Shown: positions 23,603 through 35,600, numbered from the stretch's first letter. The stretch: 64,000 nt of DNA from Parvibacter caecicola (GCF_003725335.1 NZ_QIBY01000002.1:124001-188000), one strand, 5' to 3'. Notes: generated by a model from the letters alone, not told the origin. Program-made: numbers and translations.

Positions 23603-25252
23603 CTACTCAAACCCCTCCCGTGCGGCCCGCAGCTGCGCCTCGTGGGCCATGTCCTTGCGAATGCGGAAGTATTCCCACACCAGCAGCACGAACAGCAGCG
23701 TCATCACGATGAGATAACCGATGACCGCCCCCGGCAGCCCCGTGAACATCACCAGCAAAATGGGCACGAACAGCGAGAACCCAAAGGTGACCAGGTACAA
23801 CGTGGTCACGTCTTTCTGGCGCCGCATCACGGTTACCACCTGGTACATGAAATCGATGGCCGCCGTCACGCCGCCGGCCGCCAGCATGATGAACAGAAGG
23901 CCGCGGAACTGCTCGAAGTCGATACCGTACAAAAAGCCCATGATGGGAATGCCGATCCAAGCCATCACCAGCACATTCACTGCCGTGATGGCCACGATAA
24001 CCCCTAGGATGCCAATCATGATGAGGTCGAACTGCCGCCGCTTCGAGGTATCCTGCCATACCCCAGCCATGCGCACCAGAAGCGGCTTGTACACCAGCTG
24101 CGAGGTAATGAGGATGCCCTGGGCCGGGAAGTACAGGGCGTTGAAGTACAGCTGGTTGTCGTAGGAAAGGGCGCCCTCCATCACGAACTTCGGCATGTTG
24201 TCGATAAGCGCGTAGAGGAACAGCGCCACGAACAACGGCGCCGTGTTCTTGAACAGTTGCCCCACGCTAGCCCAGGAAACCCGCCGCGACTTCGGGGTTT
24301 CCAAAAGCGTGAGGGGGTAGGTGACCACCACGAAAGTAGCAGCAGCGGCAATGGCCATGGCGAAGGCCGCCACTACCATGTTTTGGGTTATCACCAGCAG
24401 CACGGCAAACACCACCAGCACCAGCACCGATCGCAGCGCCTGGGAAATGCCCGCCAGGTACAGCTTGTCCACCTGCTGCAGTCGCCCCTCGTACACGTCA
24501 GCCAAGCCGTCCACCATGCGGTAGAAGAAGATGCCCATAGAAAGGTAGAACATCTCGGTGTCGTAGCCGCGAATGGCGCAGTACAAGCAGCCTACCAGCA
24601 CCATGGCCACGCAGGTTATCCAGCGGTTCACCTGGTAATCGGCGAAGGAGTGCACCTCGTTCACGTCGGAAATCTGGTAAGTGCGCACGCCGAAATTGGC
24701 CACAATCCACAAAAGCGAGCCCACCACGAAGGCCATCGACAGCATGCCGGCGTTCTCCACCCCCACCAGCTGGGTGGCGATCATGGTAAGGATGGGAAAC
24801 ACCATGCCCCAGGCCCCCACGCCGACGGTGTTCCAGATGAAATCCTTGGTGGTGTTGTGGGAAGCGTACTGGGCCTCTTGCTCGGACAGGCCGCCGTCGC
24901 CCAAGGCCCCCATCACGCGGTCGAACCACTGGTTGGCCAGACGGGTGATAGGGTTGCCGCGGCGCGGGGCCGCGGGCCGTTGCGGGGCCGTATAGGCCGC
25001 CCGCTGGCGGCGGGTTTCCTCGGCAGCAGCCGCCGCTTCCAGCCGCGCCGTTTCCTCGGCCGGCTCTTCCCCGTTCAAAAAGCGCTCGCGGGCCCGCATC
25101 TCATCGCGCACGGAAGGCCGCGGCTCGTCGGCCCCACGGGCACCTTCGGGCGAAAACGGCCCCCGCCCCAGCGGTGCCGCCTCCCGGCGATGCACGCCGC
25201 GGGCGTTTCTCACACTGGGCCTTTTTCCGTTTTGCGGGTTCTCGTCCACCAC
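23603..25252 (-). CDS. Polysaccharide flippase-like (MOP superfamily) transporter
   Basis: About twelve to fourteen membrane segments from residue ~125 on resemble the MOP superfamily (Wzx/MATE-like lipid-linked polysaccharide flippases): TVGVGAWGMVFPILTMIATQ opens the core and SLLWIVANFGVRTYQISDV follows. The first ~110 residues are soluble, charged and Ala/Arg-rich, which is unusual for this family. The start is not certain. A TATACT box at 25316-25311 argues against the codon at 25342, so the GTG at 25252 is used here; the product is then 549 residues. No glycosyltransferases lie next to it. Confidence 0.7.
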   Translation of the reverse strand: MVDENPQNGKRPSVRNARGVHRREAAPLGRGPFSPEGARGADEPRPSVRDEMRARERFLNGEEPAEETARLEAAAAAEETRRQRAAYTAPQRPAAPRRGNPITRLANQWFDRVMGALGDGGLSEQEAQYASHNTTKDFIWNTVGVGAWGMVFPILTMIATQLVGVENAGMLSMAFVVGSLLWIVANFGVRTYQISDVNEVHSFADYQVNRWITCVAMVLVGCLYCAIRGYDTEMFYLSMGIFFYRMVDGLADVYEGRLQQVDKLYLAGISQALRSVLVLVVFAVLLVITQNMVVAAFAMAIAAAATFVVVTYPLTLLETPKSRRVSWASVGQLFKNTAPLFVALFLYALIDNMPKFVMEGALSYDNQLYFNALYFPAQGILITSQLVYKPLLVRMAGVWQDTSKRRQFDLIMIGILGVIVAITAVNVLVMAWIGIPIMGFLYGIDFEQFRGLLFIMLAAGGVTAAIDFMYQVVTVMRRQKDVTTLYLVTFGFSLFVPILLVMFTGLPGAVIGYLIVMTLLFVLLVWEYFRIRKDMAHEAQLRAAREGFE

Positions 25253-25310
25253 GATGCGCGCTTCGCCTTCCCTTTTCAACTTGTACGGGCTCGTAAAAAT
25301 CCAACTATTC

Positions 25311-25316
25311 AGTATA
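25311..25316 (-). promoter_or_regulatory. Candidate -10 box of the flippase-like gene
   Basis: TATACT on the minus strand, 59 bases before the GTG at 25252. No consensus -35 is seen at 17 bases upstream. Confidence 0.4.
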
Positions 25317-25416
25317 GGATTTTGCGCGCGGCTGCGCCCCACCTTTCACCGGGCGGCCACAAACGCTAACCAATTGTTAAGACTATCGGCGCACCGCGGC
25401 GGGCAGAATGCGGCCC

Positions 25417-26304
<888 letters not shown>

Positions 26305-26370
26305 GGGTCCTCTTTCGCTTGTCATGGCGTGCGCGCTTCAAAGTTTACGGGGGAATACTACCGCAAAACC

Positions 26371-28527
26371 TTACACCAGTTTGGTCTCGTCCAGCTTCTT
26401 CAAGATGAAGTTGTTGAAGCGAATGACCGGATGGCGCAGCACCAGCCCCAGCACCAGGCAGGGCACCAGCCACGCCAGCAGCCGCAGCAGGTCCATGGCC
26501 AGCTGGTTGCCGTAAATGCCGGCGATGGTGCTTTGGAAGGCGCCCATGGCATAAGTCATGGGCAGCCACGGGTACACCGCTTGGAAGAACGGCGCCGAAA
26601 GCTGCACCGGCAAAATGCCCCCGCTGCCGGCCAGCTGGGCCACCAGCGCGATGATGGCGATGGCCTTGCCCACGTTGCCAAACGACACCGTGAGGGTGTA
26701 CACGATGGCATCGAACACCAGCGCCACCACCAGCCCCGAGAGCAGGTACAGCCAGAAATGCTGCACCGCAACGCCCAAAAAGAACGCGTTGCCCATACAC
26801 ACGATGAGCGCCTGCAAGGCCCCCATCAGCCAAAACACCCCGAACCGCCCCAGGAAGGTTTGGTTGGCGGTGGGACGGCGCAGGCGCGAGAGCACCTGGG
26901 CGTTGGGTTGCACCTGGGTGAGCACCACCATGAACAGCGCCCCGATCCATAGCGACAGCGACGTGTAAAACGGCGACATAGCGGTGCCGTTGTTGGCCAT
27001 GGGGTACACCGCATGGCGCACCAGCTGGGTGGGGGCCGAAAGGAAATCGGCGATGCGGGCCGGATCGTCCCCCAAAAGGGCGCGCACCTTCTCCATGTCG
27101 CCCGAGGCCAGCGCCGCGGACAGCTGGTCGCGGGAAGAGGCCATGCTCTGGGCGGAAGCCTCCAGCTTGTCGGCCGTGGACGAGAGCGCCTTTTGCACCG
27201 CCCCCAGGTTCTCCGAAAGGGAAGACGAAGCGTCCGCCAGGCTGCCGGCCGTGGCGTCTATCTGGCCCGCCAGCTTCTCGGACGTGTTCCGGGCGCGGGC
27301 AAGGGTGTCGGTGAGACGGGCAAGGCTCTCCGCCAGCTGGCTGCTGTAAGAGCTATGGGCCTCGTCCAGGCTGGCCTTGGCAGCATCCAGGCTGGCCTGC
27401 ACCTTTTGCCGTTGCTCCTGGGAAGCGCCCTTTTGCTGCTGCAGGGCCTGGGCCGCCTCGCGCACATCGGCCGCCAGCGCCTCTAGCGCCGCCTGGGCGC
27501 CCTCCAGCCGCCCGACAACCGCACCGCCCGGGTCGGCGGCGGCAACGGCGTCCCGCAGTTTTTGGTACACGGCCCCCAGGCTGTCCAGGTCGGCGGCCGC
27601 GGCATCAAGGGTGGCGGCGCCGTCGCTGGCCGCCGTTCCCGTGGCATTCAGGGCCGCATCCACCTTCCCGTCCAACCCTTCGAAAGCGGCGGAAGCGGAA
27701 GAAAAGGCCTCATCCGCCAGCTTCTCTGCGCTTTCCAACGCCTCGGTGCCGCTGGAAAGCGCCCCCTGCGCCTCGTCCAAGAGCGGCGCAACATGGGTAG
27801 TGGTGGAACCCAGCGACTTCAAAATCTGCGATGAAGTGTCCGCCAGCGCCGCCGTGGAGCCGGAAAGGCCGGCGAAAGTGCGCGCCTCTCGGGCAGCGCT
27901 GTTCAACTGGTCGGTCACCTGCCCCAACTGGGCCACCAGGGCGCTTCCGTAGCTTTCAATGCCGTCCCCAGTGAGAAACGACGACAGATCGTTGGTCATC
28001 CCCAACGCCACCGTGCTCACTGTTTCCGTGAATGCCTGGTCGATGCCGGTTTCCAGCGCCGTGGCGCCGGCGCTGGTGACGCGGGGGGCGATGGCGTTTT
28101 CCCTCTGGTTGGTGTAGTACTGGATGTCCGCCGTTTTGGTTTCGCGGGAGAGCACCGTCATCAAATCGGCCGAGAAGCTTTCCGGAATAACGATAGCCGC
28201 GTAGCACTGGCCGGATTTCAGCTGGTCGAGCGCCTCATCCTCGTCCATGAACTCCCAGTCGAACTTGTCGTTGGCCCGAAGCTGCGAAACCACCGTGTCG
28301 CCCACGTTTATCTTCATGGGCAGCAGAGTGCTCTGATAGCCGGCGTCGTTGTTGGCCACCGCCACCTTTATGTTGCCGGTGTTGCCGTAAGGGTCCCAAA
28401 AACCGGCCGTGGTGAACCACGCGTACAGCGGCGGCACCAGCACCAGCCCCACCGTTACGATGAGGGCGATGGCGTTCTTCCCCAGCGCCCGCACGTCCAT
28501 CGAAAACAGCTTGAACACGTTTTTCAT
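26371..28527 (-). CDS. YhgE/Pip family membrane protein (second of pair)
   Basis: The 718-residue protein has the YhgE/Pip pattern: one N-terminal membrane segment (~15-37), an extracytoplasmic region opening with WDPYGNTGNIKVAVANNDAGY, a long Ala/Ser-rich coiled-coil middle (~190-470), and five or six C-terminal membrane segments of the ABC-2 permease type (MSPFYTSLSLWIGALFMVV onward). Family members include a phage receptor and type VII secretion-linked proteins; the physiological role is open. Its start overlaps the stop of the upstream paralogue (ATGA), so both are made together, perhaps as a heteromer. Confidence 0.88.
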   Translation of the reverse strand: MKNVFKLFSMDVRALGKNAIALIVTVGLVLVPPLYAWFTTAGFWDPYGNTGNIKVAVANNDAGYQSTLLPMKINVGDTVVSQLRANDKFDWEFMDEDEALDQLKSGQCYAAIVIPESFSADLMTVLSRETKTADIQYYTNQRENAIAPRVTSAGATALETGIDQAFTETVSTVALGMTNDLSSFLTGDGIESYGSALVAQLGQVTDQLNSAAREARTFAGLSGSTAALADTSSQILKSLGSTTTHVAPLLDEAQGALSSGTEALESAEKLADEAFSSASAAFEGLDGKVDAALNATGTAASDGAATLDAAAADLDSLGAVYQKLRDAVAAADPGGAVVGRLEGAQAALEALAADVREAAQALQQQKGASQEQRQKVQASLDAAKASLDEAHSSYSSQLAESLARLTDTLARARNTSEKLAGQIDATAGSLADASSSLSENLGAVQKALSSTADKLEASAQSMASSRDQLSAALASGDMEKVRALLGDDPARIADFLSAPTQLVRHAVYPMANNGTAMSPFYTSLSLWIGALFMVVLTQVQPNAQVLSRLRRPTANQTFLGRFGVFWLMGALQALIVCMGNAFFLGVAVQHFWLYLLSGLVVALVFDAIVYTLTVSFGNVGKAIAIIALVAQLAGSGGILPVQLSAPFFQAVYPWLPMTYAMGAFQSTIAGIYGNQLAMDLLRLLAWLVPCLVLGLVLRHPVIRFNNFILKKLDETKLV

Positions 28528-31223
28528 CAGCGCTCTCCCCCTTCCCCGCCGTCGGGCGGCGTGCTCTGGCCGCCCGCCGCAGGAGCATCCGGGGCCTTAG
28601 CCGCAGGCGCAGCGGCGCCTGTCCCCGCCGCCGCTTCCGCGGTCGCCCGTAGCGCTCCTGTGCCCCCCACTGCCGCCGGCACCGCTTCCCGCACCGCGCT
28701 CACCAGGGCATCGCCGGAAAGCCCGGCCACCTTCTCCCGGTTGCGCAGGCTCTCGTCCAGGTAATCCACCACAATCAGGTAAACGTCCACCGCGATGATG
28801 CCGCACACCATGGCCACCATCAGCACCACCTTGGTTTCGATGTTGGCCCGCAGCAGCACCATGATGGCGAAAGTAACCAGCGGCTGTAAAAAGATGAGCA
28901 CCCAGGCCGCCCGCTTCAGCCACGGGTAGGCACGGCGAAACGCCGCGGCCCGCTGTTTTAGCGCCGTGCGGTAGCTGGGCATGTCCAGCAGCGCCTGCAT
29001 CATGGCGCGCATCCGGAAGCGAGGGCGCTCGGAGGCCCCTTCCGCTTGTTCGCACACGTACAAGTTGGTGGCGGCCAGCTTGCCGTCGAACAGGATGTTC
29101 AGGTTGAAGGCATAACGCCCCAGCACCAACCCGATGAACAGCCCCAGCGGCACGAACAGCAGAAGAATCAGAAGGTCGGTCACGTAAGCGCTGCCGTACA
29201 GGCCGCCGATGGCCTGGCGCATGGCGTCGATAGAGTAGGTGAAGGGCAGCCACGGGTGAATGGCTTGGAAGAAGCTGGGCATCATCTCCACCGGGAACAT
29301 GCCCGACGAGCCGGGAATTTGCATGATGAGCAGAATCACCGCAATGGCCTTCCCCACGTGCTTCATGGCATAGGCCAGCGCGTACATGAGGTTCACGTCC
29401 ACCAGCACCGTTAGCACCCCCGCCAGCACGAACAGCGCCGGTTGGTCGCACTGGATGCCCAGGGCCAAATCGCCGCAGCAGCAGATGAGCCCCTGTAAAA
29501 GCGCCAGCACCATAAAGGTGAGCCAGCGGCCGAAATAGGCCTGGGTGATGGTGAGCGGCGGCAGGCCCGTGGGGTCTACCCGCAGCCGCACCATGGCCAT
29601 GAGGATGAAGCCGGCCACCCACAGCGCCAGGTTCGTGAAAAACGGCGCCACACCGGAGCCGTAATTGGCCACGGGGAACACCGGAATGGTTTTCAGCGCC
29701 ACCGGCGAGGCCAGGAAATCCCCCACCGACGAATCGTCCGCCCCCAGAAATTCCTCCAGTTCCTTCACCGATTGCGAGCTGGACAGGGACTTCATGTCGG
29801 TGAGCGACCGCTCCAACTGCCCTTGCGCCTGGGTGAGGGAATCGCCGGCGCTGGCAGTGGCGCTGCGGGCCTGGGCCAGGGTGTCCCCCATTTGTCCGAG
29901 GGTGATTTTCGCCTGGTCCAGTGCCGGCGAGAGCGCCACGGTAACGCCGCGCAAGGTGCCCAGCGCCTCCGAGAACTGCCCCAGGCTGCCCTCCAGCTGC
30001 GGCACCACCGTGCCCTGCAGCTTCTCCACTGCCGCTTGCAGTTGGCCGGACGCCTGCGCCACCGCGTCGTCTGCCGCCGTCGCCGCAGCGCCGCCGGCGC
30101 TTACCGCGTCAGCCAGGCCATCGCTCAAGGCGCTCAGCTTGTCCACCGTGGCGGACAGGTTCTCATTGGCGGTTTTCAAGCTGCTTATCATCGAGGCCAC
30201 ATCAGCGTTGGCCTCCCCGTAGGGGGCCAGGGCGGAAATCAGCTGATCGTTGGTCTGCGCCAGGCCCTTCGCCTGGGCCAGGGCCCCGTCCACTCCCCCT
30301 TTGGCCTGCTGCAGCTGGGTTGTGGCCTGGGCCACCGCCGCCGCTGTGCCCAGCGACACTTGCCGCAGCGCCGCAAGCCCCGTGGAAAGCCGCTCCGAGG
30401 CCTCGCTGCTGTAGCGGGCCAGATCTTCGCGGATGGTGGCGATTTGGGCCTGCGCGTCGTCCAAGTCCTTCGTCACCGCCGGCAGTTCGCCCTCCACCGT
30501 GGAAAACGCCTCCTGGGCGGCCCGCACCGCTTCCTCCCCCTTGTCGAGGGTAGGCTTGAGCCCTTCGATGGTTTCATTGGTGGTGGCAATGGAGTCGCGC
30601 GTCTCTTCCAAATCGCGGGAAAGGCCGGTTTCGGCCCCGGTGGCCTTCTGCTGCACCGAGGCGCCCACCTTCTGCATCGTTCCCATCACCACGTCGGTCA
30701 CCGTGGAGATGAAGCTGTGGTTCACCTTGCTCTCCAGCGCCGTGGCGCCGGCATCGGTTATCTTCGGGGCCGCCCCCGACAGCTTCTCGTTCACGTAGTA
30801 TTCCAGCTCGGGCTTGGTGAACGTGCCGGTGGCGATGGAGGCGAAGTCGGCACTGAAGTTTTTGGGGATGACGATGCAAGCGTAGTATTCCCCCGACTCC
30901 ACCCGCTGTATTCCCTCTTGCTCATCCACGAACTGCCAGCCCAGCTGATGGTCGTCCTTCAGCTGGGCCACCACTTCCTCGCCGATGGCCAAATGCCCCG
31001 CCTCGGCCGAATCGGCCCCTTCGTCCAGGTTAACCACCCCCACCTTAATGGCCTCGGTGTTCTGGTAAGGGTCCCACTGGGCCTCGATGGTGTACCAGGC
31101 GTACAACGAGGGCATGATGCACACCCCCAGCACAATCACCAGCGCTATGGGGTTGCGCAGCAGCCGCTTCATGTCGCGGGCGAACACGGCGAACACGTTG
31201 TGTATGTTCTCACGGAGTTTCAT
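28527..31223 (-). CDS. YhgE/Pip family membrane protein (first of pair)
   Basis: The 898-residue paralogue has the same layout: N-terminal membrane segment, WDPYQNTEAIKVGVVNLDEGA, an Ala-rich coiled-coil region (~180-520) and the ABC-2-like membrane block with NYGSGVAPFFTNLALWVAGF. It carries an extra C-terminal part (~755-898) with two more membrane segments and a low-complexity Ala/Pro/Gly tail, absent from its partner. The ATG at 31223 has only a weak ribosome site. The gene pair is expressed together, ahead of map. Confidence 0.88.
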   Translation of the reverse strand: MKLRENIHNVFAVFARDMKRLLRNPIALVIVLGVCIMPSLYAWYTIEAQWDPYQNTEAIKVGVVNLDEGADSAEAGHLAIGEEVVAQLKDDHQLGWQFVDEQEGIQRVESGEYYACIVIPKNFSADFASIATGTFTKPELEYYVNEKLSGAAPKITDAGATALESKVNHSFISTVTDVVMGTMQKVGASVQQKATGAETGLSRDLEETRDSIATTNETIEGLKPTLDKGEEAVRAAQEAFSTVEGELPAVTKDLDDAQAQIATIREDLARYSSEASERLSTGLAALRQVSLGTAAAVAQATTQLQQAKGGVDGALAQAKGLAQTNDQLISALAPYGEANADVASMISSLKTANENLSATVDKLSALSDGLADAVSAGGAAATAADDAVAQASGQLQAAVEKLQGTVVPQLEGSLGQFSEALGTLRGVTVALSPALDQAKITLGQMGDTLAQARSATASAGDSLTQAQGQLERSLTDMKSLSSSQSVKELEEFLGADDSSVGDFLASPVALKTIPVFPVANYGSGVAPFFTNLALWVAGFILMAMVRLRVDPTGLPPLTITQAYFGRWLTFMVLALLQGLICCCGDLALGIQCDQPALFVLAGVLTVLVDVNLMYALAYAMKHVGKAIAVILLIMQIPGSSGMFPVEMMPSFFQAIHPWLPFTYSIDAMRQAIGGLYGSAYVTDLLILLLFVPLGLFIGLVLGRYAFNLNILFDGKLAATNLYVCEQAEGASERPRFRMRAMMQALLDMPSYRTALKQRAAAFRRAYPWLKRAAWVLIFLQPLVTFAIMVLLRANIETKVVLMVAMVCGIIAVDVYLIVVDYLDESLRNREKVAGLSGDALVSAVREAVPAAVGGTGALRATAEAAAGTGAAAPAAKAPDAPAAGGQSTPPDGGEGGER

Positions 31224-31294
31224 GGCTCGATGATAGCCATGGCGAATCGGTGCGAACGGCCGCTGGCCGCAGGCGATACCGAATTGTGGCCGGC

Positions 31295-32491
31295 CTAGCG
31301 GGCCACGTGCTGGGCCAATGTGGAAATCAGCTGATGGCTGCTGAAGGGCTTGGCCACGTAGGCGTTCACGCCATGGGAGAGGGCGCGGGCGCAGTCCTCC
31401 TCGAAGTTGTCGGCGGAAACGGCGATCACCGGCAGCGTGGCCGCGTCTTCCCGCGCCGAATCCCGGATGGCCCGGGCCACCGCAATGCCGTCCAGATGCG
31501 GCATATGCATGTCCAGAAGCACCGCGTCGAAACCGTGCGGGTCGGCCGCCAGCACCTTTTCCAGCGCTTCCCGCCCGTCGGCCGCCTCGGTGATACGCAC
31601 GCCGTATTGCCCCAGCAACTCCCGCAGCAGCTCGCGCGAAAGACCATCGTCATCAGCCACCAGCACATGGCAACCGGCCACCGGCGGCGTACAAGTCTCT
31701 GATTCGTCCGCCGTCAAGGCCATCTCAACAACGTCGCCGGCAACCGCGGCCTGACACCCCGCTGACAGCTGCAACGGCAACCGCACAGTGACCGTGGTGC
31801 CCTCCCCCACCCGACTGTCTACAGCGATAGCTCCGTCCATCAACTCCACCAGGCCCTTGGCTATCACCATTCCAAGGCCGGTACCCTCCTCCGAATGCGT
31901 AGTGGGCAGCGTCTCCCGCGAAAACGGCTCGAACAGCACTTCCATGAACTCAGGGGACATTCCGCAACCAGTGTCGGCCACCTCAAAGACAAACCACGAA
32001 CGCTCGACACCCTCGAATGCCTCTTCCCGCACTGTCAAAACCACCGCGCCACCAGGAGGAGTGAACTTCACCGCGTTGCTCACCAGGTTCTGCAGTACCT
32101 GCCGCAGCCGAATGCCATCACCCACTACCTTGTCATGATCAACGCCAGTTAAGTCGACCTGAAAATCCAGCGCCTTTTCGGCAGCCTGCACCTGCACGAT
32201 GTCACATGCCCACGCCGCCGTCGCCCTCAGACTGAGGGGCTGATGGGCCATGGATACCTTGCCGCTTTCAAGCCGTCCCTGGTCAAGGATGTCATTAATA
32301 AGCGCCGTCATGTGCTGACCGGAGTCAAGAATTTTCTGCAAGCAATCCTGCACCTTTGCAGGGTCGTCCAAATGATCGAGGGCGATTCTCGTGAACCCGG
32401 TGATGGAATTCATCGGAGTGCGCAGGTCATGACTCAAGCGCGCCAAATCCGCGCTTGATCCCTCACCGTTTCCATGGAGCCCTGCGCCCAT
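31295..32491 (-). CDS. Soluble hybrid histidine kinase with receiver domain
   Basis: The 398-residue protein starts almost directly at the kinase core: phospho-acceptor His21 in LARLSHDLRTPMNSI, N box LVSNAVKF (~137-143), G1 DTGCGM (173-178), F box FEPF and G2 GTGLGM (203-208). A receiver domain fills ~273-398, with acidic residues DDD (280-282), phospho-acceptor Asp327 (LLDMHMP) and Lys in AKPF. There is no membrane segment and no PAS, GAF or HAMP domain, so the input must come from a partner. The ATG at 32491 follows AGAGGACT. No DNA-binding response regulator or Hpt gene is adjacent. Confidence 0.9.
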   Translation of the reverse strand: MGAGLHGNGEGSSADLARLSHDLRTPMNSITGFTRIALDHLDDPAKVQDCLQKILDSGQHMTALINDILDQGRLESGKVSMAHQPLSLRATAAWACDIVQVQAAEKALDFQVDLTGVDHDKVVGDGIRLRQVLQNLVSNAVKFTPPGGAVVLTVREEAFEGVERSWFVFEVADTGCGMSPEFMEVLFEPFSRETLPTTHSEEGTGLGMVIAKGLVELMDGAIAVDSRVGEGTTVTVRLPLQLSAGCQAAVAGDVVEMALTADESETCTPPVAGCHVLVADDDGLSRELLRELLGQYGVRITEAADGREALEKVLAADPHGFDAVLLDMHMPHLDGIAVARAIRDSAREDAATLPVIAVSADNFEEDCARALSHGVNAYVAKPFSSHQLISTLAQHVAR

Positions 32492-32636
32492 AGTCCTCTC
32501 TCCCTCGCATCGCAGCTGCGAACATTTCCAAAAGTTCACGGGAAGTTGACAGCGGAGTTACAGCCCAATGGTAGCACATCTGCGACGGTTTTGTGGATTA
32601 ATTTACTTATATTTGGTTATTCGGGTCATCATAAAC

Positions 32637-32664
32637 GAAAGCCGCCCCAAACAGGGCGGCTTTC
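32637..32664 (-). terminator. Terminator of purL
   Basis: A perfect 11-bp stem (GAAAGCCGCCC/GGGCGGCTTTC) with a 6-base loop lies 19 bases after the purL stop, followed on the minus strand by GTTTATG. Confidence 0.8.
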
Positions 32665-32683
32665 AGCTGCGAAAACGATGGAT

Positions 32684-35600
32684 TTAGGCGAAGTAGGCCA
32701 CGCCGCCCTCGAAGATGGGCTGGTACATGGCGCCGGGCACGTTCTTGTACAGCCCGGACCCGCTGCGCTCGGAATGGCCCATCTTGCCCAGCACGCGCCC
32801 GTCAGGGCTGGTGATGCCCTCGATGGCCAACAGGCTGCCGTTGGGGTTCACCGCAAGGTCCATCGATGGCACGCCGACGGCATCCACGTACTGGGTGGCC
32901 ACCTGGCCGTTTTCCACCAGTTGGGCCAGCAGCCCTTCCGGCGCCACAAAGCGGCCCTCGCCGTGGGAAATGGCCACCGTGGTAACCTCCCCCACCGCCA
33001 TCTGGCTGAACCAAGGGGAAAGGTTAGAGGCTACGCGGGTGTTCACCAAACGGCTCTGATGGCGGCCGATCTCGTTGAAAGTGAGGGTGGCGCACTGGGC
33101 GTCCATGGGGCGAATGTCACCGTAGGGCACCAGCCCCAGCTTCACCAGCGCCTGGAAGCCGTTGCAGATACCCAGCATCAGGCCGTCCCGTTGCTGCAGC
33201 AGGCGGCGCACCGCCTCGGTCACCTGTGGGGCGCGGAAAAAGGCGGTGATGAACTTGGCGGAGCCGTCCGGCTCGTCGCCGCCGGAGAAACCGCCGGGAA
33301 TCATCACAATCTGGGACTTGTCGATGGCAGCGGCCAGTTGTTGCACGCTTTCGGCCACCGCCTCCGGCGAAAGGTTGTTCACGATGAGGGTTTCCGCCAC
33401 CGCGCCGGCCCGCTGGAACGCGGTCGCAGTGTCGAACTCGCAATTGTTGCCGGGGAACACCGGGATGATCACCCGCGGCTTGCCGGCATCGGCCCCCAGC
33501 AACGCCGGGCCGTGGTAGGCGGCGCCCACTCCCTTGTCGTAGGTGATTCGGGGCACCTCAGCCACCGGCGCGTCGGGGGCGGTGCGGTACGGGAACACCC
33601 CCTCCATGGCACCTTCCCACACTTCCTGCAGGCGGGCCAGGTCAATCATTTCGCCGGCCGCCTCCAGCTGATAGGCCTCGGTGGTTTCGCCCAGAACGCA
33701 GCAGGCCAGCACGTCGTCGCCGGCAGGCAGCTGGGCGCCGTCGGCCAGTTCCACCACAAACGAGCCGTAAGCCGGGGCGAACAGGGCGTCCGCCGTCAGT
33801 ACCGGGTGCAGCTTCACGCCAATACCGTTGCCCACGCACATCTTGAACAGGGCCTCAGCCGCACCGCCGTAGCCCACGGTGGAAACCGCCAGCGCCGCGC
33901 CGGTGCCAATGAGCTCTTCCACCGTGTCCAGCGCCTCGGTGATGGCCGCTTTCCGGGGCAGGATGCCGTCGTCGGTGCGGGGCACGATGAAGGCCACCTG
34001 GTGCCCGGCCCCCTTGAATTCCGGCGACGTGACGCGGCTCACCGGCCCCACCGCCGTAGCGAATGACACCAGCGTGGGCGGCACGTCCAACTGCTCGAAA
34101 GAGCCGGACATGGAGTCTTTGCCGCCGATGGCGCCCACTTCCAAATCCAACTGGGCCATGAGCGCCCCCAGCACCGCCGCCACCGGCTTGCCCCAACGCA
34201 GCGGTTCCTGGCGCAGCTTTTCGAAGTACTCCTGGAAAGTGAGGTACATGTTACGGCGCTCGAAACCGCTGGCCACCAGCTTGGCCACCGATTCCACCAC
34301 CGCAATGTAGGCGCCCAGGTAGGGGTCCGCCTCGGAAAGGTAGGGATTGAAGCCCCAGGCCATGCCGGAGCAAGTGGTGGTTTCCCCATCCACCGGGAAC
34401 TTCGCCGCCATGGCCAGCGCCGGAGTGAGCTGGCGCTGGCCGCCGAAGGGCATCAGCACCGTGGCGGCGCCGATGGTGGAGTCGAAGCGCTCGGAAAGCC
34501 CCTTGTTGGAGGCCACGTTGATATCGGAGAGCAGCGCCTCCATGCGCGCTTCCAGGCTTTCCCCCTCCCAGCTGCGCTGGTAGGGAACCCCCGGCTGAAT
34601 TTCAACGGACGCGTGCTTGGCGGCGCCGTTGGAGGCCAGGAACTCGCGGCTCACGTCCACGATGTCCACGCCGTTCCAGCTCATACGCACCCGCGGCTCG
34701 GCGGTCACGGTGGCAATGGGGGTGGCTTCCAGGTTCTCCTCGTGGGCCAGGGCGATGAAGGCGTCCACGTCCTTGGCAGCCAACGCCACCGCCATGCGCT
34801 CCTGGCTCTCGGAAATGGCCAGTTCGGTGCCGTCCAGGCCCTCGTACTTCTTGGGCACGGCGTTCAGGTTGATGGCCAGGCCGTCGGCCAACTCCCCTAC
34901 CGCCACCGACACGCCGCCGGCGCCAAAGTCGTTGCAGCGCTTGATCATGCGGCAGGCGTCCCCGCGGCGGAACAGCCGCTGGATCTTGCGCTCCACCGGC
35001 GCGTTGCCCTTCTGCACCTCGGCGCCGCAGGTTTCGATGGAGCTCAAAGAGTGGGCTTTGGAAGAACCGGTGGCGCCGCCGATGCCGTCACGGCCGGTGC
35101 GGCCGCCCAGCAGCACCACCACGTCCCCGGACGCGGGGGTTTCGCGCCGCACGTGATCGGCCGGGGTGGCGCCCACCACGGCGCCGATCTCCATGCGCTT
35201 GGCGGCATAGCCAGGGTGGTACAGCTCGTGCACCTGGCCGGTGGCCAGGCCAATCTGATTGCCGTAGGAAGAATAGCCGGCCGCCGCCGTGGTAACCAGC
35301 TTGCGCTGGGGCAGCTTGCCCGGCAGAGTGTCCGCTACCGGCACCGTGGGGTCGGCAGCACCGGTGACGCGCATGGCCTGGTAAACGTAGCTGCGGCCGG
35401 AAAGCGGGTCGCGGATGGCGCCGCCCACGCAGGTGGCCGCGCCGCCGAAGGGCTCGATTTCAGTGGGATGGTTGTGGGTTTCGTTCTTGAACAGGTACAG
35501 CCAGTCTTGGTCTTCGCCGTTCACGTCCACCGTGCACTTAACCGTGCAGGCGTTGATTTCCTCCGACTCGTCCAGGCCGGTGAGGATGCCCTGGGCCTTC

